From positions 620,001 to 684,000 of the forward strand of contig NC_133906.1 in the NCBI RefSeq assembly GCF_964199755.1: a DNA stretch of 64,000 nucleotides, given 5' to 3'. Shown piece after piece: positions 11,501 through 20,160 of the stretch. A program made the position numbers and the translations under genes. Each line of letters begins with the position of its first letter. Position 1 is the stretch's first letter. Under the pieces are notes generated by a model that ran no database searches, had not been told where the DNA came from, and saw only the letters and a list, made by a program, of their open reading frames with translations. This stretch comes from Larus michahellis (lineage: Eukaryota; Chordata; Aves; Charadriiformes; Laridae).

Positions 11501-14500
11501 GCTGGAGAGAGCCAGCGCCCTGCCCTGCATTCAGCATCCGGCCACACCTCCCACCACCCCTGTCCTTCCAGGCACCTACCTGCCCGTCCTCTCCAGTTCC
11601 TCCCCGGAGCGTGGGTGCCCCAAGCCAGCTCTGTCCCCAGCTGCCGACGTGTCCCCATTGCCATGCAACTGCCGATCTGATGGGTGCGTGGTGGTCCTGT
11701 GGCAGACCAGAGCCTGAGATGGCAGGCTTCAGGTTGGAGCCCTCAGGACCCAGCTGCATCTAGGGGACACTATGAGACGTGACAAGGGTGCAAGCAGGGC
11801 TGCACCCCTGATGTCCTGTATCCCTGATAATGAGGAGGAGGAGAAAGATCAGGAGGAGGAGATGAGGGACCTGGACTAGATGATCTCAAAGGTCGCTTCC
11901 AACCCAACCATGATTAACCAACCAGCAAGCCCTGGAGCCAGCCCTAGCAGGACCAGTTCTGGTGGAAGAGCCAGGAAGAGCCAAAGGTGTCCTGCTCAGA
12001 GGATGAGTTTCACATCTGAGTGCTGAAACCCTGTGTTCCCTGGAGGGCACACGGAGTGGTTTTGCCATCCCCTGCCAAGTGGGGACAGCAAGACTAACAG
12101 CAGCGGGGACCAGAGCTGTGGTCATTGTCCAGGGCTGCAGAGGGGCTTGGCTGGGAGGATCTCACTGGCAAAGGTTGGCTCCTGCACGGCTTTGTCCCCC
12201 AGTCCCCCATGGAGATGGAGATTTCAATGTCACAGTCTCCACAGTCACAATGGGACCCTGCAGAGGGGCTGGCAGAGGCTGTGGGTGCCCTCCCTCCAGC
12301 CTACCTCCTGTGCGAAGACGGCAGACAGCTCGGGGGAGGAATTCGGGCACTGGGGTCCCATTTCCCAGGAGGAAGCACGGTCAGCTCATCCAGGAATGCC
12401 TCCATCCCTGCAATGATGTCCTCTCGGTGCTCAGCCTGCCGGGCAACCCTTTGGAAGAGCTGTGGGGAGATGCCATGGTTTAGCCACCACATCCCTGTGT
12501 TCAGCCCCTTGGAGCCTTCCTCCCAGCCCGTAACCATCACCAAGAAAGGCACCCATCCATTTCAGTGAAATGGGTGCATCCTACAGACCCACCCCAAAAC
12601 TTTGGTTTTTTACCCTGGGAAGGGAGGCCATCAGCTGGACCCATCCTCTGCCTCCTGCACTGCAGCCTGCAGAGGAGAGGAGCCTCGGTGTCCTCAGCCT
12701 AGGCCTCATCCCGGGCCCATCCCACCCATGGGTGCTGCACCAGGCTCACCTCATCCGTCAGCAGCGTGGCCATGGCCCTGCCAACCTCGTGGTAGGCTTT
12801 CACTTTGGCTCGGGGACCCAACAGAATGAAGAGAAACCTGAGGGCGAGACAGCGCATCTCCTGAGCAGCTCTCTCCTCGCTGGGGATGCTTCTCCCAGGG
12901 GAGACCACGGTGCTGCAGGGATCTGGGGACGGCAGCTGGGCAGTCTTGGGGGGCTGCTGCTACCTTAAAGGGTGGCCACTCTAAGCAGGGGGTCAGAGGG
13001 AAAAGGCAAGACACGTGTTTGCTTCCACTCCTGTGGAAACCCCATGGGAGACCACGGGGACACCAGGACCCTGTCTGGATCACAGGGTCTGCAGAAACAT
13101 GGGATGGGGGGGGTGGGGGTCAGGTCTTTGGGGCAGAGAAGGAGACATCCTTGGCTGGGAATGTCTGTGGGGTGATGCTCTAAGCTGGAGGTGTCTTGTG
13201 GGGTCAAGGTCTTGACTGGGGCTGTCTGTGGGGTCACGCTCGTGGGGGTGTTGCTGGCAGGCAGGATGCAGAAGTGTGAGCTCTTGGGTAGGAGAGCTTG
13301 CCAGCTGCACAGGCAGCAGGTTCAATAGGAAAGAGCTCAGAGTCCTTGAAGAATATGTCTAAAATCCCACACCTCAGAGGCTGCTGCGAAATAATAAGGT
13401 CTCCAGACAGACCGCACGTCCAAATATTTAGTCAAGACCTCCACTCTTTTCAAAACTGGCAAAAATGGTTACAGTCTTGGTACCCCGAGGCTGCAGAGTG
13501 GTTCCAGTGATCGTATCCCAAGCAAACATCCAGAGACGGGGTAGGGAAACTTCCCCGACAGCACAAGCAGGACTGAAGGGCTCAATGGAACCTGCTACAG
13601 CCCTGACATGGGACATCAGAGCTGGAGGCCTCCTGGATCCTGCTCCAAGGGGTCAGGAGGTGACAGTAGCAACCTATGATTGCTTTCACCCGGGCGTCTT
13701 CATCAAGGCAATGGGCAAACCTTAAGATCCTAGAGATGGAGCCTGTTGGGAGATAGCCCTGAGATGGTGGCTGCGCCCACAGGACAGCCTGGAGTGGCCA
13801 GCAAAGGGGGTTGCACCACAGGCAAAGGGACGGGTAGGGACAAGCTGTCCTTCCCCTCCTGTTTGGGGGAGGAAAATAACAGGGCAAAGGATTGTTGTGA
13901 GCCCCTCGAGACCTGCACAGGCTCCCTGGGAACCCGCCACCCATCTCCCACCAAGGAGAGAGCAGGAGGTGGACGGATGTCCTGCTCCACCCAGCTCCTG
14001 GAGGACGGGTGCTCTGGGCAGAGTGACCAGGAGGTGGCAATGTCCCTCCTGATCCTTGCCTGCCTCCTCCAGTGCTCCCTAAGGAAGTCCCCAGCTCAAG
14101 GGGCACGCTGACCATTTCCCCTTACAGCTTCAGAGGATGGACTCCTCAACCACGGAGAAACACCTCCTGCCCTGCTCCTTTCCCCCTACGCCAACAGTGC
14201 CGCAAGAGCCACTCCACCGCTCAGGAGAGCACTGTGGGCAGCGGGAGGGCAAGAGGTTCCTGAAAACCTGCGTTCCTTCCCAGCCATGAGCTCCAATGTT
14301 CCCGGTCAGTAAGTGGAGGGCATCCAGACCCTCCTAAGTGGGAGAGAGAATGCACAGCCCAGGTGGGGATAACCCAGGGAGTGTCCCCTTCAGGCTGCCC
14401 AACAGATGCTGCACTCTCCGCCTGTCGCGGGATGCTCCTATGGAGCTGGGAGAAGCAGGATAGGAAGCAGTGAGCTAGGGTTCTGGGACTGTATGTGGCA

Positions 14501-17500
14501 TTGGGTACTATACCCTTTGCTTTCGCCAAGCAAAGCCTTGCCCTTTTGGGCGGGGGGAGCAGGGAGACGGGGAGAGAAGCGGGCACAGGGCCATCGGCCG
14601 TGCTCCATTTACCTGCTGGGGAGAGAGACTTCAGCCAGCGAGCCAAGGGCCACCCCTCGCCTGAGGCGGATGAAGGCAGTGAAGGGCTTCTCCAGGAACT
14701 CAACTTCACCAACTGCAATGTGGGCTGCTTCGGCCCCCGGTGGGACCTTCTTCTTAAATTGGTTCCTCAGCTGGAAGGAAAGGGATGCAGCGGCTGGGCA
14801 CTCGGGATGCAGCAGCTGCTCTCAGCCCAGCTCCATCCCACCTTACCTGCTCCTTAAGAGGCGTTTCGGAGACCTGGGCCCCAGGCTCAGTCGAGCTCTT
14901 GGCCTTCCCTGCAAAGAAAGGGAGGAAGCAGCAAAACACGTGTGCGAGTGAGCAGAACAGCAGGCTGGTGGCAGCGGAGGGACGCCGGGTGGGACAACCA
15001 TGTCACCACCCATGGCTGGGTGCTGTGCCTACCTTGGCAGGGAGAGAGGGCGAGCTCAGCGAGGAGCCGCAGCAGGGATTTGGTGGTCTGGTGCCGCGGC
15101 TGGCAGAGTAGGAGGGCTGCCAGGCGTCCCCTCAGCTCGGGACGCAGCTCTGCTTCCTCGGGCTGCTCGGAAAGTGCCTTGTCTGCAACAGGGATGGGGA
15201 CAGCCCTGAGTCCCCCCAGTTCACCGGCTGGTGGGGGGCTGCCCAGGGAAAAGCTCACTTTGCTGGAGCAGCAGACAACCACCCCAGGCACCCAGGACAC
15301 CCTCCCTGGTGACCATCCCGTCCCAGGAGGTGACCTTTGCATTCCCCAAGTACCAATTATTTCCTTGAAACTGAGGGCGTCCAAATCCAGGAGCATTGTC
15401 CCCTTCTGCAGGCACGTCCTCAGCTGGAAGAGGCTGTGCAGGGGCAGGGCTGGGACATGGGGCGCGCTCCAGCGCACCCCACCATCCTCCACCTTCTCCT
15501 CGAATTTTATCCACCTGCCCGGGAAAACGTGCAGGGTCAGTGACAGTGGTCCCGTGCCCCCATGCCGGGCAGCGGGAGCTGGAGCTTGGGTCAAACTCTG
15601 AGCTTGGCATGGGGCTGGCACAGGCAAGGAGGAGTTTGGGGGGCTCAGAGGGGGCTGCAGTGGACTCGCAGAGCAGCGGCAGGTGGGAAGCCTCCGCGGT
15701 CACGTCCCCGTTCCTGCCAACCCACACCTCGCTCTGATCTCCTGATCAGGGGGATTTCACCAGTCATGGGAGCACAGAGCGGTTTGGGCTGGAAGGGACC
15801 TCTAAAGACCATCCAGTGCCACCCCCCTGCCATGGGCATGCATGGCTTCTGCCAGCCCAGGTTGTTCAAAGCTCCGTCCAACCTGACCTTGAACCCTTCC
15901 AAAGATGGGGCATCCACAGCTCCTCTGGACAACCTGTTCCTCTGTCTCACCACCCTCACTGTGAAACATTTCTTCCCTATGTACAACCTAACCCTGCCCT
16001 CTTGCAGTTTGGCGCCATTGCCCCTTGTCCTGTCACTACAGGCCCTGGTACAAAGTACTTCTCATCCTTCTTACGAGCCCCCTTTAGGGACTGGAAGGGG
16101 CTCAAAGGTCCCCCCGGAGCCTTCTCTTCTCCAGGCTGAACCCCTCCAACTCTCTCATCCTCTCTCCATGGCAGAGCTGTCCCAGCCCTCGGACCGTTTT
16201 GGTGGCCTCCTCTGCCTCGACTCTCACAGGTCCGTGTCCATCTTGTGCTGGGGACCCCAGAGCCGGACGCAGCGCCCCAGGGGGGTCTCACCGGAGCGGA
16301 GCAGAGAGGGAGCATCCCTTCCTCGACCCGATGGCCACCATGACAGTGATGCAGCCCAGAAGACACTGGCTTTCTGGGCTGCGAGCGCACGGTGCGGGCT
16401 CACGTCCCACCTGCCACCCACCAGTAACCCCAGTCCTTCCCCACAGGGCTGCTCCCAACCCCCCCGTCCCCAGGCTGTGCTGGGACTGGGGGTTGCCCTG
16501 CCGTTAGCAGCGCTTTCTGGAGTCAGAACAGAAGTGTCTTGAGCTGTTCGCCACACTCGGGCCGTGCCAAATATTTTAATGCCGGGCGCAAACAGAGCTT
16601 CCCTTTGTCCCCATGGGTGGGCGCGCTGCTGTGGGGTGGCTCGGTGTGCTGCACGGGGAGAGCGTGCCCCAGCAGAGCGCTGTCGTGCCAACGGGCAGCC
16701 GTGTCAGGGAGAAGATGTCCGAGTGCTGGGGAGAGCCGTCACAGCGACAGCCAAGTGGTTTTGCCCCCCCCCCCGGACAATCCAACCCCCGGGGCAAACC
16801 CATCCCTGCGTCTGGACCCCCATGGCCCATGTCCCCGTGCCCCTGCCGAGCTGCGGAGGGGTGGTGTGGGGTGTGGGGCCCAACCACGGTCCTGCCCCAC
16901 ACCAGCCCCAGCTCCTCTCTGTTGGGCCAAGCCATCGTTCCCTGCCCCAGCCTAACCCCCTGGTCGCCTCCGGAGGTGCGCTGGGCAGCCGGATCCAGGG
17001 AGCGTCAACGCACTGTCCCAGCCCCGGCTCAGCTGCTGGAACCTTGGAGAGGCAGCAAAGGCAGGAGCAGAAGCAAGGCCACTGTGCCCCTGCAGGGTCA
17101 CTGCCTGCGCCCTGCCTGACGCCGTGCTCTCTCCCATGAAACGAGGCACCTTGAGCCAGCAGAAGCAGGCACCGGTGGGGGCAGAGGGCAGTGAGCAGCC
17201 CTGCTTTGGGGCCAAGGTTGAGGAACCACCAGCCTTGGGAGGTGCCGTGGGCTCCATCAGAGTTGGGCTTTTGAAGGCTGAGCTTCCAAAAGCGTAGCCA
17301 GGCAGCGTGGCCATTGCAGGCGTGCCTACCTGGCCATCTCTCGCCACTCCGGCCCCGCCGGGGTGCTGAGGAGCTGGTTGAGCTGAACGAAGAGCAGTGG
17401 GCAGTTGGTGTCCCCCCAGTCCTCCCGCTGCTGGGCGACACCGGCTCTCTTGGCTGCTGGGGCCATGCTGGAGGGGAAGATGCTGTAGCCAAAAGCTTGG

Positions 17501-17598
17501 TAGGGAGATTCAGAGTTGCTCCCCTCTGGTCTGGGCTGTGAGCAGGCGTCTGCCTCCTGGAGAGCTGTGCCAGCCACTCTGGGCACGTGGGCTCGCAT
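5531..17598 (-). CDS. SLC4A9: SLC4A9 (AE4) bicarbonate transporter, whole gene span, 21 predicted coding exons
   Basis: SLC4A9/AE4 is a plasma-membrane bicarbonate transporter of the SLC4 family; both chloride/bicarbonate exchange and sodium-linked transport have been reported, mainly in renal intercalated and secretory epithelial cells. Twenty-one minus-strand exons join with consistent phases to about 985 residues, the usual length for AE4. Residues ~70-345 form the band 3-type cytoplasmic domain ([52 protein letters not shown]). Residues ~388-900 form the membrane domain ([84 protein letters not shown]). Three N-glycosylation sequons (NVT, NLS, NDT) fall in the third extracellular loop, where the family is glycosylated. 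The C-terminus ends PEINISVN, matching mammalian AE4 rather than NBCe1 or NDCBE. No frameshift or stop is seen. Exon 1 and the start at 17598 are the least certain parts. Confidence 0.93.
5722..5877 (-). CDS. SLC4A9: SLC4A9 predicted exon 20
   Basis: It encodes [20 protein letters not shown] and [14 protein letters not shown], matching the cytoplasmic start of the C-terminal tail (LVG.RK.LERVFS...L.WLD). The donor is GTAGGT. The acceptor (CACCCTGGTGAAG) has a weak pyrimidine tract but is placed exactly by homology; extending further upstream breaks the frame. Confidence 0.93.
6296..6469 (-). CDS. SLC4A9: SLC4A9 predicted exon 19
   Basis: Acceptor CTCTTGCTACAG and donor GTATGA. It encodes [40 protein letters not shown] and [15 protein letters not shown], including the MPAKHQPD segment and the last transmembrane region. 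Confidence 0.97.
7372..7440 (-). CDS. SLC4A9: SLC4A9 predicted exon 18
   Basis: Acceptor GCTGTTTTGCAG and donor GTGAGC; 23 codons. It encodes [20 protein letters not shown] and SIQ, the [12 protein letters not shown] motif. Confidence 0.97.
7665..7737 (-). CDS. SLC4A9: SLC4A9 predicted exon 17
   Basis: Acceptor CCTCCTGCAG and donor GTAAGG. It encodes [20 protein letters not shown] and APVLK, the REQR.TG motif and following membrane segment. Confidence 0.97.
7969..8147 (-). CDS. SLC4A9: SLC4A9 predicted exon 16
   Basis: Acceptor TGCTGTTGCAG and donor GTACGC. It encodes [40 protein letters not shown] and [11 protein letters not shown], the KG.G.H.D...GLPW.V.AT..S..H block of SLC4 proteins. 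Confidence 0.98.
8347..8508 (-). CDS. SLC4A9: SLC4A9 predicted exon 15
   Basis: Acceptor CTCTCTGCAG and donor GTGAGT. It encodes [20 protein letters not shown], then [20 protein letters not shown], the [10 protein letters not shown](L/V)NR signature shared by all SLC4 proteins. Confidence 0.98.
9132..9245 (-). CDS. SLC4A9: SLC4A9 predicted exon 14
   Basis: Acceptor CCATCTGCAG and donor GTGCTG. It encodes [20 protein letters not shown] and [14 protein letters not shown], a transmembrane segment followed by the conserved TPKL.VP motif. Confidence 0.96.
9386..9568 (-). CDS. SLC4A9: SLC4A9 predicted exon 13
   Basis: Acceptor CCTGTCTCTACAG and donor GTGAGC. It encodes loop 3 residues ([16 protein letters not shown]) followed by [20 protein letters not shown] and [13 protein letters not shown]. 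The paired cysteines and VPD entry correspond to the C...C.TVPDI.FFS segment of AE4. Confidence 0.94.
9664..9719 (-). CDS. SLC4A9: SLC4A9 predicted exon 12
   Basis: A short 56-bp exon with acceptor CCCCTTGCAG and donor GTACAG. It encodes [19 protein letters not shown], part of the variable extracellular loop 3, with a further sequon NDT. It is not conserved in sequence; phase and position support it. Confidence 0.82.
10386..10657 (-). CDS. SLC4A9: SLC4A9 predicted exon 11
   Basis: Acceptor TTCCCACCAG and donor GTGAGC; at 272 bp it is the longest exon after the start exon is set aside. It encodes [40 protein letters not shown], and the start of extracellular loop 3 with the sequons NVT and NLS. 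Confidence 0.97.
10772..10905 (-). CDS. SLC4A9: SLC4A9 predicted exon 10
   Basis: Acceptor CTGCATTTCAG and donor GTAAGT. It encodes [20 protein letters not shown] and [20 protein letters not shown], transmembrane segments 2-3, including the re-entrant GP-L-ILSSTGP segment near the ion site. Confidence 0.97.
11193..11367 (-). CDS. SLC4A9: SLC4A9 predicted exon 9
   Basis: Acceptor CGCTGCCCCAG and donor GTCAGT. It encodes [20 protein letters not shown], then [20 protein letters not shown], the amphipathic entry helix and transmembrane segment 1 of SLC4 transporters. TNAITFGG is a family hallmark. Confidence 0.97.
11580..11696 (-). CDS. SLC4A9: SLC4A9 predicted exon 8
   Basis: Acceptor GTCTGCCACAG and donor GTAGGT. 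It encodes a variable linker ([13 protein letters not shown]) ending GEELERTGR, which corresponds to the ELQRTGR motif just before the membrane domain. The phase fits exons 7 and 9. Confidence 0.9.
11861..11930 (+). mobile_element. CR1 LINE 3' end fragment, sense orientation
   Basis: The stretch GGACCTGGACTAGATGATCT, then AAGGTCGCTTCCAACCCAAC and CATGATT is the terminal part of a CR1 LINE read in the sense direction. It is the reverse complement of the left edge of the other CR1 copies in this window (TTTGGGTTGGAAGGGACC). Only about 70 bp remain. It lies in SLC4A9 intron 7 (11697-12304), otherwise without recognisable content. Confidence 0.75.
12305..12459 (-). CDS. SLC4A9: SLC4A9 predicted exon 7
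   Basis: Acceptor CATCTCCCCACAG and donor GTAGGC. It encodes [43 protein letters not shown] in overlapping conserved blocks (read [16 protein letters not shown] and [10 protein letters not shown]). This is the end of the folded cytoplasmic domain. Confidence 0.95.
12750..12837 (-). CDS. SLC4A9: SLC4A9 predicted exon 6
   Basis: Acceptor CTCGCCCTCAG and donor GTGAGC. It encodes [20 protein letters not shown] and [10 protein letters not shown], the conserved FLLLGP...YHEMGRA..LL.D motif of the cytoplasmic domain. Confidence 0.95.
12838..14612 (-). other. SLC4A9: SLC4A9 intron 5 (1.8 kb)
   Basis: The largest repeat-poor intron of the gene. It contains a short minisatellite at 13155-13244 and otherwise unique sequence. 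Pyrimidine-rich tracts near 14120-14200 do not lead into a plausible exon. Confidence 0.6.
13155..13244. repeat. Short minisatellite, three copies of about 30 bp
   Basis: Three diverged head-to-tail units each begin with CTGG and share TGTCTGTGGGGT or TGTCTTGTGGGGT at the same offset: 13155-13184, 13185-13215 and 13216-13244. A weaker fourth unit may precede them. Confidence 0.6.
14613..14770 (-). CDS. SLC4A9: SLC4A9 predicted exon 5
   Basis: Acceptor CCTTTCCTTCCAG and donor GTAAAT. It encodes [40 protein letters not shown] and [10 protein letters not shown]. This matches the KLPPGAEAG...VG.L.FL..P..AFVRLR block of AE4 and NBC cytoplasmic domains. Confidence 0.94.
14847..14908 (-). CDS. SLC4A9: SLC4A9 predicted exon 4
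   Basis: A short 62-bp exon with acceptor TTTCTTTGCAG and donor GTAAGG. It encodes [21 protein letters not shown], a poorly conserved linker. The identification rests on splice sites, phase and position between two certain exons. Confidence 0.83.
15033..15182 (-). CDS. SLC4A9: SLC4A9 predicted exon 3
   Basis: Acceptor CCCTGTTGCAG and donor GTAGGC. It encodes [35 protein letters not shown] and [14 protein letters not shown]. The RHQTTKS-like segment is typical of the sodium-bicarbonate branch of SLC4 to which AE4 belongs by sequence. Confidence 0.92.
15354..15514 (-). CDS. SLC4A9: SLC4A9 predicted exon 2
   Basis: Acceptor TTTTCCCGGGCAG and donor GTACTT. It encodes [32 protein letters not shown] and [19 protein letters not shown], the core of the SLC4 cytoplasmic domain. 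The first base completes the Arg codon begun in exon 1. Confidence 0.93.
15515..17329 (-). other. SLC4A9: SLC4A9 intron 1 (1.8 kb) with a CR1 insertion
   Basis: Between exon 1 and exon 2. The middle is a CR1 fragment; the remainder (16510-17329) is GC-rich unique sequence. I looked for a further cytoplasmic-domain exon, because mammalian AE4 carries extra residues at this junction, but saw none with convincing splice sites. Confidence 0.6.
15757..16505 (-). mobile_element. CR1 LINE fragment, about 750 bp, antisense on the plus strand
   Basis: The plus strand reads the reverse complement of a CR1 3' region: GCGGTTTGGGCTGGAAGGGA, AACCTTGAACCCTTCCAAAG-like blocks, and GGAGCCTTCTCTTCTCCAGG, continuing into the reverse-transcriptase tail region (GATGCAGCCCAGAAG, GTCCTTCCCCACAGGGCTGC). 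The element therefore lies on the minus strand, the same direction as SLC4A9. It is 5'-truncated and has many substitutions and indels, so it is older than the copy near 58.3 kb. No intact reading frame of the enzyme remains. Confidence 0.88.
17330..17598 (-). CDS. SLC4A9: SLC4A9 predicted exon 1 (start codon)
   Basis: The frame ends [12 protein letters not shown]...GPEWREMA plus two bases at the donor GTAGGC. This matches the conserved SLC4 segment that opens the cytoplasmic domain. I chose ATG 17598 because it is in frame, has G at -3 (GGCCATG), lies about 50 bp past the start implied by a TATA-like box and gives the family length. A second ATG is at 17466. An internal acceptor-like site (TGCTCACAG) near 17541 leaves open an extra upstream exon. 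The first ~65 residues have no clear counterpart. Confidence 0.65.
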
Positions 17599-17649
17599 GG
17601 CCACCAGCACTGGCACCCACAGGTGTGGGCTCGCCTCTGGAGCTGCTGG

Positions 17650-17720
17650 CACTCACAGGATCCTACTCGTCCCACACCTTATAAAAGCTGTGAACCAGTT
17701 TAAACTGGCCTCAAACCAAT
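17650..17720 (-). promoter_or_regulatory. SLC4A9: Candidate SLC4A9 core promoter: TATA-like box, palindrome and CCAAT
   Basis: On the minus strand TTTTATAAGG (TATAAGG at 17683-17677) lies about 80 bp before ATG 17598, implying a start near 17650. Just upstream is a perfect 14-bp palindrome CCAGTTTAAACTGG at 17695-17708, then CCAAT near 17716. The compact order suits a regulated tissue-specific promoter. Factor identities are unproven. Confidence 0.4.
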
Positions 17721-18219
17721 ACACAGGAGCCGAGCCCAAAACAACGGTCTCAAAACACCGGGTCCAGCCCCGCGGGTCCTGGCATGGCTGGCTCCTGCCA
17801 CCCCCGGCCACCCCCCTGGGCCAGAGACCGGGGGACCCCCTGCCTCCTTCTAGTGACCCACGTGGACAAAGCTGCACTTGGGGGAGCAGTGTGTCCCCAA
17901 GCCCTCCCGCACCGCACGAGGCTTTGGTGAGGGCATGGCAAGGCCAATCCTGGACAGCCAGTCGCAGCATCGGTGCCTGCGCCCATGGCATGGCCCTGTG
18001 GCAGCTCTTCCTGGGAAAGGGGATGTGGGGACGTGCGCTGGGGAAGGATGCGTCAATGCCGAGGCAATCCAGAGTGAGGCAAGAGGGGACTGCTGGTGGC
18101 GGGGCTCACAGCAAGGCCCAGGAGCGTGTTAGGGCTGCGGCCATCCCCACGTGCGTAGGGCGTCTGTGTGGGCTGTGGTGGGCGAGCGGATGTTGCAGTG
18201 TGCGCGGGCCGGAAGGATG

Positions 18220-18280
18220 CAGGCACAGCCACATCACCATGCCAGGCACAGCCACATCACCGTGCCAGGCACAGGGGCAC
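18220..18280. repeat. Minisatellite, 23-bp unit, about 2.6 copies
   Basis: Units at 18220-18242 and 18243-18265 differ by one base (ACCATGC versus ACCGTGC) and start CAGGCACAGCCACATCACC. A third partial unit follows. Confidence 0.85.
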
Positions 18281-18682
18281 GGCACGGCCAGGATGGTGCT
18301 GCCGGCGGAGAGCAGCGCCCAGTGCTTGCTCTGCCTGTGGCATGCCCACCACCGCCGTCACCGGGCTTGGCTCCCTCGGCTCCGTGCAAACAAAGAGCCA
18401 AGCTGTGTGCAATGCAAACACGGCGGCAGGCAACACAAACACCCGGCCAGCACAGGCGGGTTGTGCTGGAGCTCACCGGCCCCAGGCAGGATTTAGCCTC
18501 AGGAGCAGCCTGGCGCGGGACCAGGTGCCACCATGGCCAAAGTCACATCTCAGGGGAGCGCGGGTGGGCAGGCGCTGGGCCCTGGGGTGCTCGTACCTGC
18601 CCTGCGGCGGATGGGCCGGGAGCTGAGGCTAAGGAGCTGCCGGTGCTGGATCTGGCCCCGGGGGAGGCAGCAGCGACTGCCC

Positions 18683-18717
18683 TCCCCACCATTCCCACCA
18701 TCCCCACCATCCCCACG
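18683..18717. repeat. Short tandem repeat, CCCCACCAT x ~3.7
   Basis: A 9-bp unit CCCCACCAT repeated almost perfectly, one copy having ATT in place of ATC. Confidence 0.85.
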
Positions 18718-19120
18718 TACAACCAAACCTCCCCTGCGCCCGTCCCCATCCCCCACCCTACAGCTGAGTCCTGGGGCTCCTTCCAGCCCCACAAACAGCT
18801 TCACTCCAGCGCCAACAGCTGCCCAACGGGGCCGGCCTCCTTCTGCCCCCCTTAGCGCAGGGGTGAAGGCAGCAGCCTGCAGCACGGCGGGGGCAAAGCC
18901 ACGCCAGGGCACCCCGGCTGCGGATGCATCCCCCAGCTGTGCAGCACAGGGTTCGGCTTAGGCCACCCCTGGCTCCTTGGAGACCCCCCAGCTCCTCCGG
19001 GAGGGGTGTGGGGTGGGACAGGGTGATGGTGGTGGGGGGCAGCGCAGGGAAGGGTCGAGGCCGGAGTCAATGCCTCGCTAGGCTGCGATTCCCCCGTGGA
19101 TGCAGGAGGGAGGGAGCCTG

Positions 19121-19490
19121 CCCTGAGCAGGGGGGGCTGCACACTGGGGGAGGCACACAGTGTGGGGGGGCCACATGGCTTGGATGGTGTGCGTGGGGGT
19201 CACAGGCATGGGGGGAGTCGCACAGCGTAGCGGGGGGCACAGGGCCTGAGGGCTCCTACAGTCTGACAGGGGTCACATGGAGTGATGGGGGTTCACACAG
19301 GACGACGGGGGTCCATGGCGTGGGGGGTGGTCACACGGGGGAGGGTTCTGCAGCATGGGGGGGGTCCACAGTGTTTGTGGGGGGTCACACAGCGTGGGGG
19401 GGGTTCACATGGTGTGTGGGGGGGATAACACGGCATGGCAGGGGGTCATATAGTGCAGGGGGGTCAGACAGCGGCAGGGGTCACCTATCT
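19121..19490. repeat. Degenerate G-run minisatellite
   Basis: About 370 bp made of a diverged unit of roughly 20-30 bp of the form G5-9, TCACAC or CCACAT, short spacer, GTG. Examples are GGGGGTCACACAGCGTGG and GGTTCACATGGTGTGTGG. More than a dozen runs of five or more G lie on the plus strand, giving strong G-quadruplex potential. Confidence 0.8.
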
Positions 19491-20019
19491 GGCCAGCTGT
19501 CCCCTGGCTCTGCCACGCGTGCCCTCCTCCAGCTTCAGCGCTGCCACGGGTCCTACCACCGCAGGCCCCCTTGCCCATGCGGAGGCCTGGGGACTTGGGG
19601 GTGGCTTTAGCAGGCTGCCCTGTGCCCCCGCCCTGCCCCGTGCCCTGTCCTCCTGTCCCCAAAATGCTCCCACAGTGCTCCCCGGGGCCACCCTCCTGGG
19701 GGACCAATGCTGCCCGCGGGGCTGGATCCTGGCACCTGCCTCCCCCTTGGCCCTCGCCCCCCAGCCGTGCTCGCCGTGCCCGCCAGATGCTCGCCCTGCG
19801 ATACCAGCGTGTGCCCAAGGCGGGTGCTGTGGCGGGGGGGGAAATGCCCTTGGCCAGGGTGGGGACCGCGGGGAGACCCTTGGTGGCAGGCCCAATGATT
19901 GAGGAGAGCCAGGGAGGCCCCAGGGCACCCAAACCTTCTGGGGTTCACCTCCCTCTCCTGTAAGGGCTGCCCAAGCCCGACCCCTGGCACAGGGTGTGTA
20001 TGGCGGGGAGCAGGCGCAG

Positions 20020-20160
20020 GTGGGGGGGCTGGGGGGGGCTGCAGGCAGGGGAAGGCTGCAGAGGCAGAGGGAGGCAGAGGCAAGGGAGGCTGTGGCAGGC
20101 AGTAGAAGGCAGGGAGGCCGAGGCAGGGAGGCAGGCAGCAGGAGGCAGACAGGAACCGCA
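20020..20160. repeat. Purine-rich AGGCAG-type low-complexity tract
   Basis: An irregular repetition of GGCAGAGG, AGGCAGGGAGG and GGCAGGCAG. One strand is purine-rich; there is no fixed period. Confidence 0.65.

Noticed and set aside
12838-14612. Possible extra SLC4A9 exon in intron 5
   Set aside because: Exons 5 and 6 join in phase to a continuous conserved segment ([13 protein letters not shown]), leaving no room for another constitutive exon.
15562-16542. A 326-codon plus-strand open frame
   Set aside because: It runs through the reverse complement of a CR1 fragment; the apparent protein is repeat antisense.
18924-19610. A 228-codon frame with Gly-Gly-His-Thr-type repeats
   Set aside because: It is a translation of the G-run minisatellite.
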